Made by a program: the position numbers and the translations under genes
In this document: positions 24,654 to 32,401 of the stretch, piece after piece
Layout of the letters: each line of letters begins with the position of its first letter
Numbering within the stretch: position 1 is the stretch's first letter
The notes under the pieces: generated by a model
Told to the model about the DNA's origin: nothing
Databases searched by the model: none
The model's input: the letters and a program-made list of their open reading frames with translations, nothing else
Assembly (NCBI GenBank): GCA_003345595.1
Contig: PRDI01000027.1
Location: forward strand, 1 to 34,899
DNA: 34,899 nt
Direction: 5' to 3'
Origin: Candidatus Thorarchaeota archaeon
Lineage (GTDB): Archaea > Asgardarchaeota > Thorarchaeia > Thorarchaeales > Thorarchaeaceae

Positions 24654-24691
24654 GAGAGGGCCAAGCAAGGCTCTCTCTTCTCACTTCTTTT
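24654..24691 (+). terminator. Hairpin terminator after acs
   Basis: GAGAGGGCC (24654-24662) and GGCTCTCTC (24669-24677) form a 9-bp stem with one G-U pair and an AAGCAA loop, followed by the T-rich TTCTCACTTCTTTT. It lies 11 bases after the acs stop. Confidence 0.65.
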
Positions 24692-24776
24692 GTCAATCAA
24701 TCGAGTCCGCCATATGTGGTGACCAGAACTCCTCTCTTATGAGAATAGGAGCTCGGTCATGCGATTGTCAGTGACA

Positions 24777-24786
24777 AGTTTTATCA
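24777..24786 (+). promoter_or_regulatory. TATA box for the hypothetical gene at 24838
   Basis: AGTTTTATCA matches the archaeal TATA consensus and predicts initiation near 24807. That gives about 30 bases of leader to ATG 24838, or a leaderless start at ATG 24808. Confidence 0.5.
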
Positions 24787-24837
24787 GCCCTTTTTTCCAG
24801 CTGAGGAATGCCGGCGAGTCGTGGCGAGGACAGGTGT

Positions 24838-25416
24838 ATGAAGACAAAGTTGATGGTTGAACCAGAGGGAAAAGCAAGAGAAGAAGTCAAACTCGAGTCC
24901 TCCATTCCTCTGAACTCCCAGCTCTTCGATAAGTGGAAAGAATCTTGGATCTCTGGTAAGGACTTCAAGAAGTGGCGTAAGGCGAAATGGCCCACTGACT
25001 TGATTGGTGAATACAGACATGGCAAGATACTGAAAGGGTCGTACGTGACTCCAGCGGGTGAGAAACCGCTGAAGGGAGACGCATTTGCCTTTCGTTCCTT
25101 CATTCCTGATGGTGCCGGAGGCAAGAGGAAGCTCCCAATGGTCCTATACGCACAAGTCAAGAAGTATCTGACTATCGATTTCTTCTCAGCTCTCAAGCTC
25201 GAGAGAGAACAGGAGCAGCAGCTGGCGGCCGAGATTACGGCAGACAGTTGGGCACCGGTTGCTGTCTGGCACCCCAACGCGCTCGATGCAGCGGATCAGG
25301 CAGCCATGGGTGCAGTCCTAGATTACCTGATCAGATTCAGCAAGACTCTGTTCATGAGCGAGACTGACCCGTCTTGGTGGCCTACCTTCACTGAAACAGA
25401 GGTCTTCAAGGAGTGA
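24838..25416 (+). CDS. Hypothetical protein, about 192 residues
   Basis: I do not recognise this family. The protein is soluble, lacks a signal peptide and is rich in Lys/Glu and aromatic residues. Recognisable blocks are KWKESWISGKDFKKWRKAKW near residue 30, a likely beta region KGSYVTPAGEKPLKGDAFAF, a helix LKLEREQEQQLAAEITAD, and a C-terminal PSWWPTFTETEVF. The open frame could start at ATG 24808; ATG 24838 is preferred because GAGGA lies 6-7 bases upstream. It converges with the CPBP protease gene, with only 6 bases between the stops. No functional claim is possible from context. Confidence 0.68.
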   Translation: MKTKLMVEPEGKAREEVKLESSIPLNSQLFDKWKESWISGKDFKKWRKAKWPTDLIGEYRHGKILKGSYVTPAGEKPLKGDAFAFRSFIPDGAGGKRKLPMVLYAQVKKYLTIDFFSALKLEREQEQQLAAEITADSWAPVAVWHPNALDAADQAAMGAVLDYLIRFSKTLFMSETDPSWWPTFTETEVFKE

Positions 25417-25422
25417 ACTGTT

Positions 25423-26421
25423 TCAGCCATTGATAGAATCTCGGCAACACTCAGGTTCTCTCGGCGGCCCAATGTGCAATGGTGCTTTGGGGTAGTGTAT
25501 GACGTCAGTTGCTTTCTCTCTTAGGTGTACCAAAGTGGCTTCCAGATCTTCGATTCGGTGTGACCATGCAAGCTTCGTAAACACTCCCAGCGTCACTACT
25601 AGGAACAAGAATGTGATGACAAGAAGCACTGGGCTCTTGAACGTGATATCGGGGCCCTGCACGCTGGGGTCTGGGCCCACCTTGATGCATTCATTGAGGA
25701 AGTTGATCAGAGTATGGGCGATGATTGGCCCTGTGAGTGTCGCCCTTGAGCTGAACTTTTCGTAGTATGCACCAAAGAATACCCCTACTACTCCTGCGAA
25801 GAGGAGCATGGCCGCAGCCTCGGATGGCGAGAACTCTCCGTATAGCCCTTTCACGATTGGCCAAGCGACGTGCCAGAGGCCGAACACAGTCGCGGACAGG
25901 AGTATCGCTCTATTTGGAGTGAACATAGACCTTAGGCCATTCTGGATCAGGCCCCGAAAGAGAGTCTCCTCCAGAAGCGCGTTCGCGAAGAAGAACAGGA
26001 ATTGGTACCAGAGTATGTCAATGAAGAGGATGTTTAGATTCAGAGGATACGACGCATCAAAGAATGTCCCGTAGATCACCGTGGGAACGACGTCGAGCAG
26101 CAGATACATCGAGCATCCGACTAGGAACCCCAGTGCAAGCTGCATTCTGAACTGCCGTCCGTTCAGTCCAAGGACTGCGCCAACATCTCCACGTCGGTAC
26201 TTCCAGAATAGCACAGTCATGATGAGAAACGGGAAAACCTTTGACGGCAGTATGTTCACCCAAGTTTCTCCCAATCTCAGTACAAAGATGTCAACTACTC
26301 GCCATGCAATGGCTATGGCTAACATGGCTCCCGCTATTTGCAACAGTCCTGCCCGTGACCAGAACTGCTTAGTGCTCTTTGCACTGGCAGTACTGCTCAC
26401 GACAGTTTCGACCTCAGTCAT
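25423..26421 (-). CDS. CPBP-family (CAAX/Abi) intramembrane metalloprotease-like protein
   Basis: The 332-residue membrane protein has about eight hydrophobic segments. The glutamyl intramembrane protease motifs are present in order: EETLFRG (Glu151, Glu152, Arg156), FGLWHV (His184), and HTLIN (His236, Asn240). Members cleave prenylated or membrane proteins, or serve in peptide maturation and immunity; the target here is unknown. About 35 polar residues precede the first membrane helix. ATG 26421 is chosen over the adjacent GTG 26424 because of GGAGGA about 8 bases upstream. It follows the 7-helix membrane protein gene after 29 bases, so the two probably form an operon. Confidence 0.88.
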   Translation of the reverse strand: MTEVETVVSSTASAKSTKQFWSRAGLLQIAGAMLAIAIAWRVVDIFVLRLGETWVNILPSKVFPFLIMTVLFWKYRRGDVGAVLGLNGRQFRMQLALGFLVGCSMYLLLDVVPTVIYGTFFDASYPLNLNILFIDILWYQFLFFFANALLEETLFRGLIQNGLRSMFTPNRAILLSATVFGLWHVAWPIVKGLYGEFSPSEAAAMLLFAGVVGVFFGAYYEKFSSRATLTGPIIAHTLINFLNECIKVGPDPSVQGPDITFKSPVLLVITFLFLVVTLGVFTKLAWSHRIEDLEATLVHLREKATDVIHYPKAPLHIGPPREPECCRDSING

Positions 26422-26450
26422 CACACTCGTCCTCCATTCGTCTTTCAGGT

Positions 26451-27122
26451 CTAGGCCACCGCAGGCTCAACTGATTCAGGCGGCACGGCAAGGGGAATGT
26501 GCCTTCGTCTGAACCACGGATTGGTCAGTCCAAGGGTCGAGAAAACAGTCCCGAGTGTGATTAGCACATTGTTGAGAATCACTTGGTTCGCCACAAGCTG
26601 GCTCACGAAACCCAGCAGGAACGAGAGGACCATCAGATCACTCCTGACCTCTTTCAGCCTGTTCGTCTTCCATGTGATTATGAAGGTGACAATCATTGTC
26701 ATAGTGAGCACCAAGACAACTGGGATACAGAGTAACATGATCACCTCTTCCGACGGTCCAAGCAACGCAACAAGGACCCAGTAGGCCGCGAGTAGGCCAA
26801 CTATCCTGGGATGATACCTGCGTGCCCTGGGCAACCAGATGTGCAAAGCGACGACCAGTAGTGGAAAGGCTGTTCCCATGATAACGAGTGTTCGTAGACG
26901 GAACAGGTTCAACGACATTTCGACCACCCCAATGAGTGGAAGTGTCCGAATCAAGGTGTTGAATGCCTGAGCCATGAACGTGGTACCGAACATCAGGGGC
27001 AGGTCTGTGTAGAGATGGTTCTTCTGTCTGAACCAGAGTGCGAGCAGGTACAGGGAGAGCACTGCTGAGAACGCAGCCGTTGCCAAGTTGGCGGTGACTG
27101 CGGTGTCAAATATGAGCTGCAT
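26451..27122 (-). CDS. Seven-helix membrane protein of unknown function
   Basis: The 223-residue protein is almost entirely membrane: seven hydrophobic stretches with short charged loops (FRQKNHLYTD after the first, PRARRYHPR after the third, WKTNRLKEVRSD after the fifth) and a short hydrophilic tail. The topology resembles 7TM sensor or carotenoid-oxygenase-accessory-like domains, but no retinal lysine motif or other signature is clear, so no function is given. GAGGA lies before the ATG, and a minus-strand TATA-like TTTTATTG (27172-27179) fits the promoter. It lies just upstream of the CPBP protease gene, and co-transcription suggests the two act in the same membrane. Confidence 0.72.
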   Translation of the reverse strand: MQLIFDTAVTANLATAAFSAVLSLYLLALWFRQKNHLYTDLPLMFGTTFMAQAFNTLIRTLPLIGVVEMSLNLFRLRTLVIMGTAFPLLVVALHIWLPRARRYHPRIVGLLAAYWVLVALLGPSEEVIMLLCIPVVLVLTMTMIVTFIITWKTNRLKEVRSDLMVLSFLLGFVSQLVANQVILNNVLITLGTVFSTLGLTNPWFRRRHIPLAVPPESVEPAVA

Positions 27123-27309
27123 GGATTCCGTCCTCTATCTTGGTCCGAGCTGCAATGACGTATCATGGCATACAATAAAAGGAGCAACAAATCCATACGC
27201 CAACACAGGCACAGGGCAAATACGTCACACTGAAGGGCCAGCGGCTCACCCTACGTGTTTCTGCTCAAAAACAGTCTTTTGTCGAACTGGTCATCGTTCT
27301 TCTCGTGAC

Positions 27310-27318
27310 CCTTAAATA
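27310..27318 (+). promoter_or_regulatory. TATA box for the Fe-S gene pair
   Basis: CCTTAAATA is a strong TATA element. Initiation near 27338 would give a leader of about 33 bases containing the SD GGTGAT. Confidence 0.6.
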
Positions 27319-27370
27319 ACATGGTCGACGCGATTGTTCCTTCACGGAAGAACTGACTGGGTGATTCACA

Positions 27371-28240
27371 TTGTGTGATTGGTGTATGAAGCACGGAGCT
27401 GGCGGCAAGTGGTACATGAATGCGAGGAACTACTCCTATGAGCTCGCTGAGGAGTACAACATGCAGGCGTACCTCGAAGAACAGTGGAAGAACATGGAAA
27501 CCCTGTTCATCCGCAAGATCATGGGGTTCAGTTCCATTGGTCTCGGGTACAAGATGCAGATGCCGCTCATCGGACGTTTTCTTCGGTGGGCCGCTGAGAG
27601 GCAGATACACAGCGAGAAGCCCGGACGAAACCCGGTGAGAGCCGATGGCCACTTCGGACAGGTACTCCCCCTTGAGGACGCTCAGCACATAATTGGCAAC
27701 CTAGCGGCTGAGCCCATCATAAAGAACTACTGTGTATGCAGGTGGATGCAAAGAGGAGTGAAGGATGCTGTGTGCATCAATTTCGGCTGTCTCAGTAATA
27801 TAATCCCGAAACTCACTAGATACATCCCGGTTGATCAGAAGTGGCAGCTGGACAGGGAGGAGGCCATTGCAGCTCTCGAGGAGCAGAACAAGAGAGGATA
27901 TGTAGCATCTGTCTGGTTCCAGCCAGTGCCCTACATCAATGCAATATGCTCATGTGAGAGTCCGGAGTGTGGAGGCCTACGCCTAAGGAACGACTTCGGC
28001 CTCAGGACGGTCTACAAAGGCGAATACGTCGTCACGCTTGACCGTGACAAGTGCCAAGGTTGCAAGAACTGTGTTAAGATGTGTCAGTTTGGAGCTCTCC
28101 GGTATCTTCCATCAATCAAGAAGGTAATTGTCAACCACGACAAATGCTTTGGATGTGGAGTATGCAGGCACGCATGCAACAACGATGCCCTCACTCTCGT
28201 ACCCCGGGAGTCAGTGCCCGGACAGGCTGGCAAGTTCTAG
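27371..28240 (+). CDS. Multi-cysteine 2[4Fe-4S] ferredoxin-domain protein
   Basis: The 289-residue protein has two classical 4Fe-4S motifs at the C-terminus: Cys228, 231, 234, 238 and Cys259, 262, 265, 269, each C-x2-C-x2-C-x3-C. The usual proline after the fourth cysteine is replaced (CQ, CN). The long N-terminal part holds further cysteine groups: MCDWC at the start, C121-x-C123 with C135 and C140, and C193-x-C195-x4-C200, which could bind more clusters or metals. There is no membrane helix. TTG 27371 is used because GGTGAT (27359-27364) is well spaced and the start keeps the CxxC; ATG 27386 is the alternative. A small ferredoxin follows after 14 bases. It is likely an electron-transfer partner; the redox substrate is unknown. 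Confidence 0.82.
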   Translation: MCDWCMKHGAGGKWYMNARNYSYELAEEYNMQAYLEEQWKNMETLFIRKIMGFSSIGLGYKMQMPLIGRFLRWAAERQIHSEKPGRNPVRADGHFGQVLPLEDAQHIIGNLAAEPIIKNYCVCRWMQRGVKDAVCINFGCLSNIIPKLTRYIPVDQKWQLDREEAIAALEEQNKRGYVASVWFQPVPYINAICSCESPECGGLRLRNDFGLRTVYKGEYVVTLDRDKCQGCKNCVKMCQFGALRYLPSIKKVIVNHDKCFGCGVCRHACNNDALTLVPRESVPGQAGKF

Positions 28241-28254
28241 CGGTGGTGAACTGA

Positions 28255-28536
28255 ATGGACAAGACACAGATCAAGATCGACTACAAGAAGTGTGGTCCCA
28301 ATGCAAGGATCGACCCCAGAGAGTGCAGGAAGTGCATGAATGTCTGTGACCCGGCAGTGTTTCTGATGCACCCAACGCTTGAGGAGCACAAGGACCCGTA
28401 CAACCCGGAGAAATGGTTAGTGACGCCTGTTTGGCCCTGCATGTGCACTGGATGCATGAGATGTGCACAGGTATGTCCGGAACAGGCAATCACAGTAAAA
28501 GCACAGCGGTCTCTGTATCAACTACGTCAGCCTTAG
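28255..28536 (+). CDS. Small ferredoxin-like 2[4Fe-4S] protein
   Basis: The 93-residue protein has cysteines at 13, 24, 27 and 31 (CGPN...CRKCMNVCDP) and at 62, 64, 67, 70 and 74 (CMCTGCMRCAQVCPEQAI). The second group is a normal 4Fe-4S motif with an additional cysteine in front; the first has a widened spacing (C-x10-C-x2-C-x3-C) and could still bind a cluster. An insert of about 30 residues separates the two, longer than in standard ferredoxins. GGTGGTGA precedes the ATG. The gene lies 14 bases after the 289-residue Fe-S protein, so the two are almost certainly co-expressed and may form a complex. Confidence 0.85.
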   Translation: MDKTQIKIDYKKCGPNARIDPRECRKCMNVCDPAVFLMHPTLEEHKDPYNPEKWLVTPVWPCMCTGCMRCAQVCPEQAITVKAQRSLYQLRQP

Positions 28537-28576
28537 AGCTTCACGATAGAGTTGGGCAATCACTATCGATAAGCTC
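28536..28576. repeat. Long two-part inverted repeat between convergent genes
   Basis: GAGCTT (28536-28541) pairs with AAGCTC (28571-28576), and CGATAG (28544-28549) pairs with CTATCG (28563-28568), separated by a 2x2 internal loop and closed by a 13-base loop. It starts at the last base of the ferredoxin stop codon, in the 72-base gap before the convergent ATP-grasp gene. It is probably a transcript 3'-end structure usable in both directions; no T-tract follows. Confidence 0.55.
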
Positions 28577-28608
28577 GATTCAGATGGATGTCTAAGGGCC
28601 TGACTTGT

Positions 28609-29631
28609 TCAGGGTTGAAGAGTAGTTATCGGCCGTGCCTGAACCACAACTAGGCGAGAGCCCTTGATACACCACTCTACGTCCTGAGGGCAACCCAGAA
28701 GATGCTCAATCTCCAAGCCCTTCCGCGCAATCCTCAGTATCTCTCGATCCTCCAACGTGAACTCTTCCTGCTTGTCACGTGGTGTTGACTGAAGCAATAC
28801 GCGTTCTCCCTCATCGCTTTCACTAGGCACAGCTGTGACTGCCTTTGAACCAAGCGTGCGCTGTATCACCCGCATTGGATCCTTACCGAGTACATAGGTG
28901 TCAGGTACTATCCTCCCTGAAACCAGGGGTTCTCCTAGCCCCCAAGTGGATTCTACTATCATCTGGCTGTGGTCATTCGTAACTGTATTGGCTGTGAACA
29001 TGACACCGGAAACGTCTGCCGGAATCATCTCTTGCACAATGACCCCCATTGCTACTCTGTTGATTCTGATGCCCCTGCTGTGAAGATATAGAACAGAGCG
29101 TGAAGAAATGGCTGACTGCCATGTCCTCTTCACAGCATCGATAATGTTCTCAACTCCATTCACACCTAGGAAGCTCTCAGCCTGTCCCGCGAACGAAACC
29201 TGCTTTCCATCTTCTATGTTGGCTGAGGATCGGACTGCATACTTCGTGTCGTGACTGCCTACTCTCCTGTCGAGCTGCAGGAAGGCAGCAGCGATCTCTT
29301 CTCTCATCTTCTTGGCCATCGTGCACTGCCCCCCAAGCTGCTCAAGCTCTGTAGCAGCATCCAGAATCTCTTCGATGTTGGTTGAGGCTTCTAGACGTTG
29401 CAGCACTTCTCGCGAACGGGGCACTCTGTCCAAGAACTCCGTGAAGCAGTCGCAAGAGATTGTGAACCCGTTCGGCACATCGATACCTGCACGATAAAGC
29501 CGCCCAAGGTTTACTGCCTTGCCACCGAGCTTCTCGTATTCGTCTTGATTTATCTGTTCCAAGAACGTGACTGAATGAAACCGCCGAGTCGGAGAATCAT
29601 CTAGGCCATGATCCGGATGCGAGGTTTCCAT
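28609..29631 (-). CDS. Stand-alone PEP synthase/PPDK-type ATP-grasp domain protein
   Basis: The 340-residue protein is a complete PPDK/PEP-synthase N-terminal domain: LGGKAVNLGRLYRAGIDVPNGF, VRSSANIEDGKQVSFAGQAESFLGV (nucleotide loop), EMIPADVSGVMFTAN, and LGCPQDVEWCIKG with the closing VQARPITTL. This domain uses ATP to phosphorylate a swivelling histidine. The His domain is in the adjacent gene, and there is no PEP/pyruvate barrel here. GTG 29688 would overlap the upstream gene by 4 bases (GTGA), but ATG 29631 has AGGAGAG at good spacing and fits the family N-terminus better; the start remains open. The final acceptor of the phosphate is unknown. Confidence 0.85.
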   Translation of the reverse strand: METSHPDHGLDDSPTRRFHSVTFLEQINQDEYEKLGGKAVNLGRLYRAGIDVPNGFTISCDCFTEFLDRVPRSREVLQRLEASTNIEEILDAATELEQLGGQCTMAKKMREEIAAAFLQLDRRVGSHDTKYAVRSSANIEDGKQVSFAGQAESFLGVNGVENIIDAVKRTWQSAISSRSVLYLHSRGIRINRVAMGVIVQEMIPADVSGVMFTANTVTNDHSQMIVESTWGLGEPLVSGRIVPDTYVLGKDPMRVIQRTLGSKAVTAVPSESDEGERVLLQSTPRDKQEEFTLEDREILRIARKGLEIEHLLGCPQDVEWCIKGSRLVVVQARPITTLQP

Positions 29632-29684
29632 CCTGGTCTTCTCTCCTGAGGACGACTTCTCCCTTCGGCGCGCCAAAGTAGCAG

Positions 29685-30035
29685 TCACTCCGATAGCAGA
29701 AGCACACCACCGGCCCCTTCGTCTGGTTGGATGGCCACTCTTTTGCGGTCAAGGCTTTCTGATGTTTCTAGTTTGGTGCCCATCAGCGCAGGAATCTGAA
29801 GCTCTCGGGTGACAATGGCTAAGTGAGAGCCGAGTGCTCCTGATGTGCAGACCACTCCTGCGAGCTTTGGGAGCACAGGGGCCAATGTGGTCGTGCCTGC
29901 GTCCTCAACGAGGACGATTTTACCGTCTGGTCCCTCCTTCCAGAGCTTGATTACGTCCTGGATAGATTTCACGACGCGCAGCTCTCCTTCTGCACTGAGT
30001 CTTAGGGTGATGAGCCCAACTCCGACTCTTCTCAA
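29685..30035 (-). CDS. Stand-alone PEP-utilizing mobile (phosphohistidine) domain protein
   Basis: The 116-residue protein is the swivelling phosphohistidine domain of PEP synthase-like enzymes. KIVLVEDAGTTTLAPVLPKLAGVVCTSGALGSHLAIVTRELQIPALMG is compressed here to its key parts: the TSG...SHLAIVTRE motif with His71 as phospho-acceptor and IPALMG after it. The N-terminal about 25 residues form a beta hairpin. It starts with TTG at 30035; the SD is poor, but a minus-strand TATA-like CTTTTAAGAC lies at 30082-30091. The gene directly precedes the ATP-grasp gene on the same strand. Together they would form a two-subunit kinase half of PEP synthase, lacking the third, PEP-binding, domain. Confidence 0.8.
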   Translation of the reverse strand: MRRVGVGLITLRLSAEGELRVVKSIQDVIKLWKEGPDGKIVLVEDAGTTTLAPVLPKLAGVVCTSGALGSHLAIVTRELQIPALMGTKLETSESLDRKRVAIQPDEGAGGVLLLSE

Positions 30036-30184
30036 CTCAGCAGGCCACCAAGACGATATCTTGGCGCTAGGCCGGACCGGGTCTTAAAAGAGTCGTGCAT
30101 CTTGACCAGCAGTGTATCGCTAGGATGCCAAATCACTGATGGTTTATCGAAAGACGCCGATTAAGAGGAGTAGCATGTCTGAAA

Positions 30185-30196
30185 TGCTTAATATCC
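30185..30196 (+). promoter_or_regulatory. TATA box for the 388-residue hypothetical gene
   Basis: TGCTTAATATCC predicts initiation near 30217, leaving a leader of about 30 bases that ends with GGAG before the start codons. Confidence 0.5.
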
Positions 30197-30248
30197 GCCA
30201 CAGGGCCGGAGCCAGTTCAATCCGTTTTCAAGACTGTCGCGTGGAGCT

Positions 30249-31415
30249 GTGATTTTGTTGCAGATTCGGGACGCAAACAAACAAATAACTCACCTCTCCT
30301 CGGTCTTCACAAACATCCTGATGGAGAGGGGACTCTTAGAGTCTAAGCTTTTCCCCGTGAATGCTTACATATGCGTTGGTTTCTATCAGACATACGCACG
30401 TCTTTATGATGTCATGAAACAGGTCTGGCAGAAGACAACACCGGAGGAGCTGGCAAAGAAGAGCAAGACCCTGCTCTCAGAAGTTCAGGCTCTATCCACA
30501 ACCTACCTTTGGCTCTACTACTCCCTAGCAAGGATGGGTGTCATCTTCAACAAGTTTGGGGGTGACGTATCCAAGGAGCCCAAAGAGAAACGCGAGCAAT
30601 GGCTCTTCATGCTCGATAACTGGTACAGACTTGCGACCAACTACTTCAACACAGGGAAGCCGACCGTAGCGGCTTCAGGTGGCACGAACCTAGCTTTTGA
30701 CAAGAAGACCATCAGTTGGCTGGTGGATCACCTCCAACCTGTCACCGAGGAAAAAGCAACAAAGACCAGACGTGCAATAGCGTCCGTCGACCTGTACGCA
30801 TTCATGGAAGAATGTGAGGCCCGCGCGAAGATAATTGATCATGGGCCCTATCCGTTGGACGGCGGCGAGGTCCTAGTAGTTTCAGAGTACACGAACCTAT
30901 ACGACGGGACTGGCGATCTCTGGTTGCCCTGGTCCAAGACTGACGCCAAGCTTCCGTCTTCCTCTTTGGGTGTGGCCATGACACTCAAGGGTGCAAGTGT
31001 GACTTTCAATGATGTCGGCACGATGACGGTAGAACCAGGTGACTACTCCAAGCTCGTAACCAAGATGGGCGCCTACACGAAACGCGCTGGCAAGGTGGTC
31101 CCGATTGGCCTTGACGAGCTGTCTGCATATGCGCAAGCGGCAGATGCTGCTCAAGCTGAGCTCTACATGAAGTTCGCAGAATGGGACCGGAAGCAGCTTC
31201 TCATTGCTGGAGCCACCGCATACTGGCGTGGATTCGCAAGGTTCACGAATCAGGTGGGCATAACCAAGAAGATAGACTGGGGTCTCTCGCCCTCCGTGGT
31301 AGAGGAGTATCTTCCGAAGTTCATGGAAGTCGACGCAGACCCGGCATTCTTCAGAATGTTTCGTGAGCCCGAGGAGCTGGAAAAGGACCCAACACTCTAC
31401 CTACTCCCAGGGTAG
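30249..31415 (+). CDS. Hypothetical protein, about 388 residues
   Basis: I do not recognise this family. Residues 1 to about 185 look mostly helical, with many aromatic residues (YQTYARLYDVMKQVW, YLWLYYSLARMGVIFNKFGG, WYRLATNYFNTG). Residues about 205-280 look beta-rich (GGEVLVVSEYTNLYDGTGDLWLPW through SVTFNDVGTMTVEPGDY). The remainder is helical and ends EKDPTLYLLPG. No signal peptide, membrane helix, cysteine cluster or nucleotide motif is visible. GTG 30249 sits only 2 bases after GGAG; TTG 30255 has better spacing, so the start could be 6 bases later. A lipocalin-like gene follows after 29 bases on the same strand, so the two probably work together. Confidence 0.75.
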   Translation: MILLQIRDANKQITHLSSVFTNILMERGLLESKLFPVNAYICVGFYQTYARLYDVMKQVWQKTTPEELAKKSKTLLSEVQALSTTYLWLYYSLARMGVIFNKFGGDVSKEPKEKREQWLFMLDNWYRLATNYFNTGKPTVAASGGTNLAFDKKTISWLVDHLQPVTEEKATKTRRAIASVDLYAFMEECEARAKIIDHGPYPLDGGEVLVVSEYTNLYDGTGDLWLPWSKTDAKLPSSSLGVAMTLKGASVTFNDVGTMTVEPGDYSKLVTKMGAYTKRAGKVVPIGLDELSAYAQAADAAQAELYMKFAEWDRKQLLIAGATAYWRGFARFTNQVGITKKIDWGLSPSVVEEYLPKFMEVDADPAFFRMFREPEELEKDPTLYLLPG

Positions 31416-31444
31416 TGAGGTTGAACGTACGGACGTGATGTCAC

Positions 31445-32380
31445 ATGAGTAGACCCAGTGAAACCGATGAATCTCTCCATTCGCCGTCTGGGCGTCCGGA
31501 CTGGCGCGAGAGCTACTACTTCAACTTCGTCGATTCAGGACTGAACGTGTCTGGCTTCTCAACCATCGGTCTTCTGCCCAATGTCGGTAAGCGCGAATTC
31601 GTCTTTGTTCTCTTTCACGATGGCAAGCGAGAAGTGTACTTTGTCGAGCCTACAGGTGCAGTCCCGAAGGGTCATGCCGAGTCTCTCTCTGATGGCCATT
31701 TGAGCTATGAGCTCATCAGCCCTCTTCATGAGTGGAGAATCAGTTTCGCCGGAGTCGACATGACAGCGGAACTGAAGTGGAAGGCGCGATACCCGGCATA
31801 CATGTTCGGCACAGGAAGTGGTACGTCTTGGACTGGCCACTTCGAGCAGTCTGGACGTGTGACTGGCACGATAGAGTTGGCGAAGGGTGGACCAATCAAG
31901 CTGAAGGGCCTTGGTGAGCGTGACAAGAGCTGGGGCACACGCGATTGGCACATCGAGGGCTGGTTTGCTCTCCACGCACAGTTCGAAACCTTCTCGATAG
32001 GGCTTCGACGTGACATGGTGAAGGGGGAAGCGCATTCGTCGGGTGGCATCTCTTCGGCTAGGAAGCACGTGCCAGTCACAGATGTTGAGCTTCAAACCGG
32101 GTTCTCAAGAGGTGAATCGCGTATGCCAATCAAGGCCAAAACGCGTGTTCACGGGGCAGACGGTTCTTGCTACACCCTACAGTCAAAAATGATATCGCCT
32201 AGTGCTTTCGTCAGATTCTCTCGCCCGTTCCCCGGCGGTACAACTGAGCTATACGAAAACATGGCTGTCCACAAGTGTCAGGAGTCAGGTGAAACAGGCA
32301 GCGGGCTGCTAGAGTGGCTGTTCACACATCCTGAAACACAAGGGCCGGCTGCGGATCAGAAGACCCGCCCGGCACCTTGA
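31445..32380 (+). CDS. Lipocalin-like beta-barrel protein (CrtC/AttH-like, DUF7064/DUF7065 type)
   Basis: The 311-residue protein is predicted to be almost wholly beta strand. The segment GLGERDKSWGTRDW at residues 155-168 is the recognisable signature of the AttH/CrtC-like lipocalin families (G-x-R-D-x-S-W-G-x-R-D-W), which hold hydrophobic small molecules or act on carotenoid- or lipid-like substrates. RESYYFNFVD near residue 21 matches their N-terminal strand. There is no signal peptide. It lies 29 bases downstream of the 388-residue protein gene and is probably co-transcribed. A function in lipid or isoprenoid metabolism is inference from the family only. Confidence 0.72.
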   Translation: MSRPSETDESLHSPSGRPDWRESYYFNFVDSGLNVSGFSTIGLLPNVGKREFVFVLFHDGKREVYFVEPTGAVPKGHAESLSDGHLSYELISPLHEWRISFAGVDMTAELKWKARYPAYMFGTGSGTSWTGHFEQSGRVTGTIELAKGGPIKLKGLGERDKSWGTRDWHIEGWFALHAQFETFSIGLRRDMVKGEAHSSGGISSARKHVPVTDVELQTGFSRGESRMPIKAKTRVHGADGSCYTLQSKMISPSAFVRFSRPFPGGTTELYENMAVHKCQESGETGSGLLEWLFTHPETQGPAADQKTRPAP

Positions 32381-32401
32381 AGGCTCACTTGTACCACTAT
32401 T

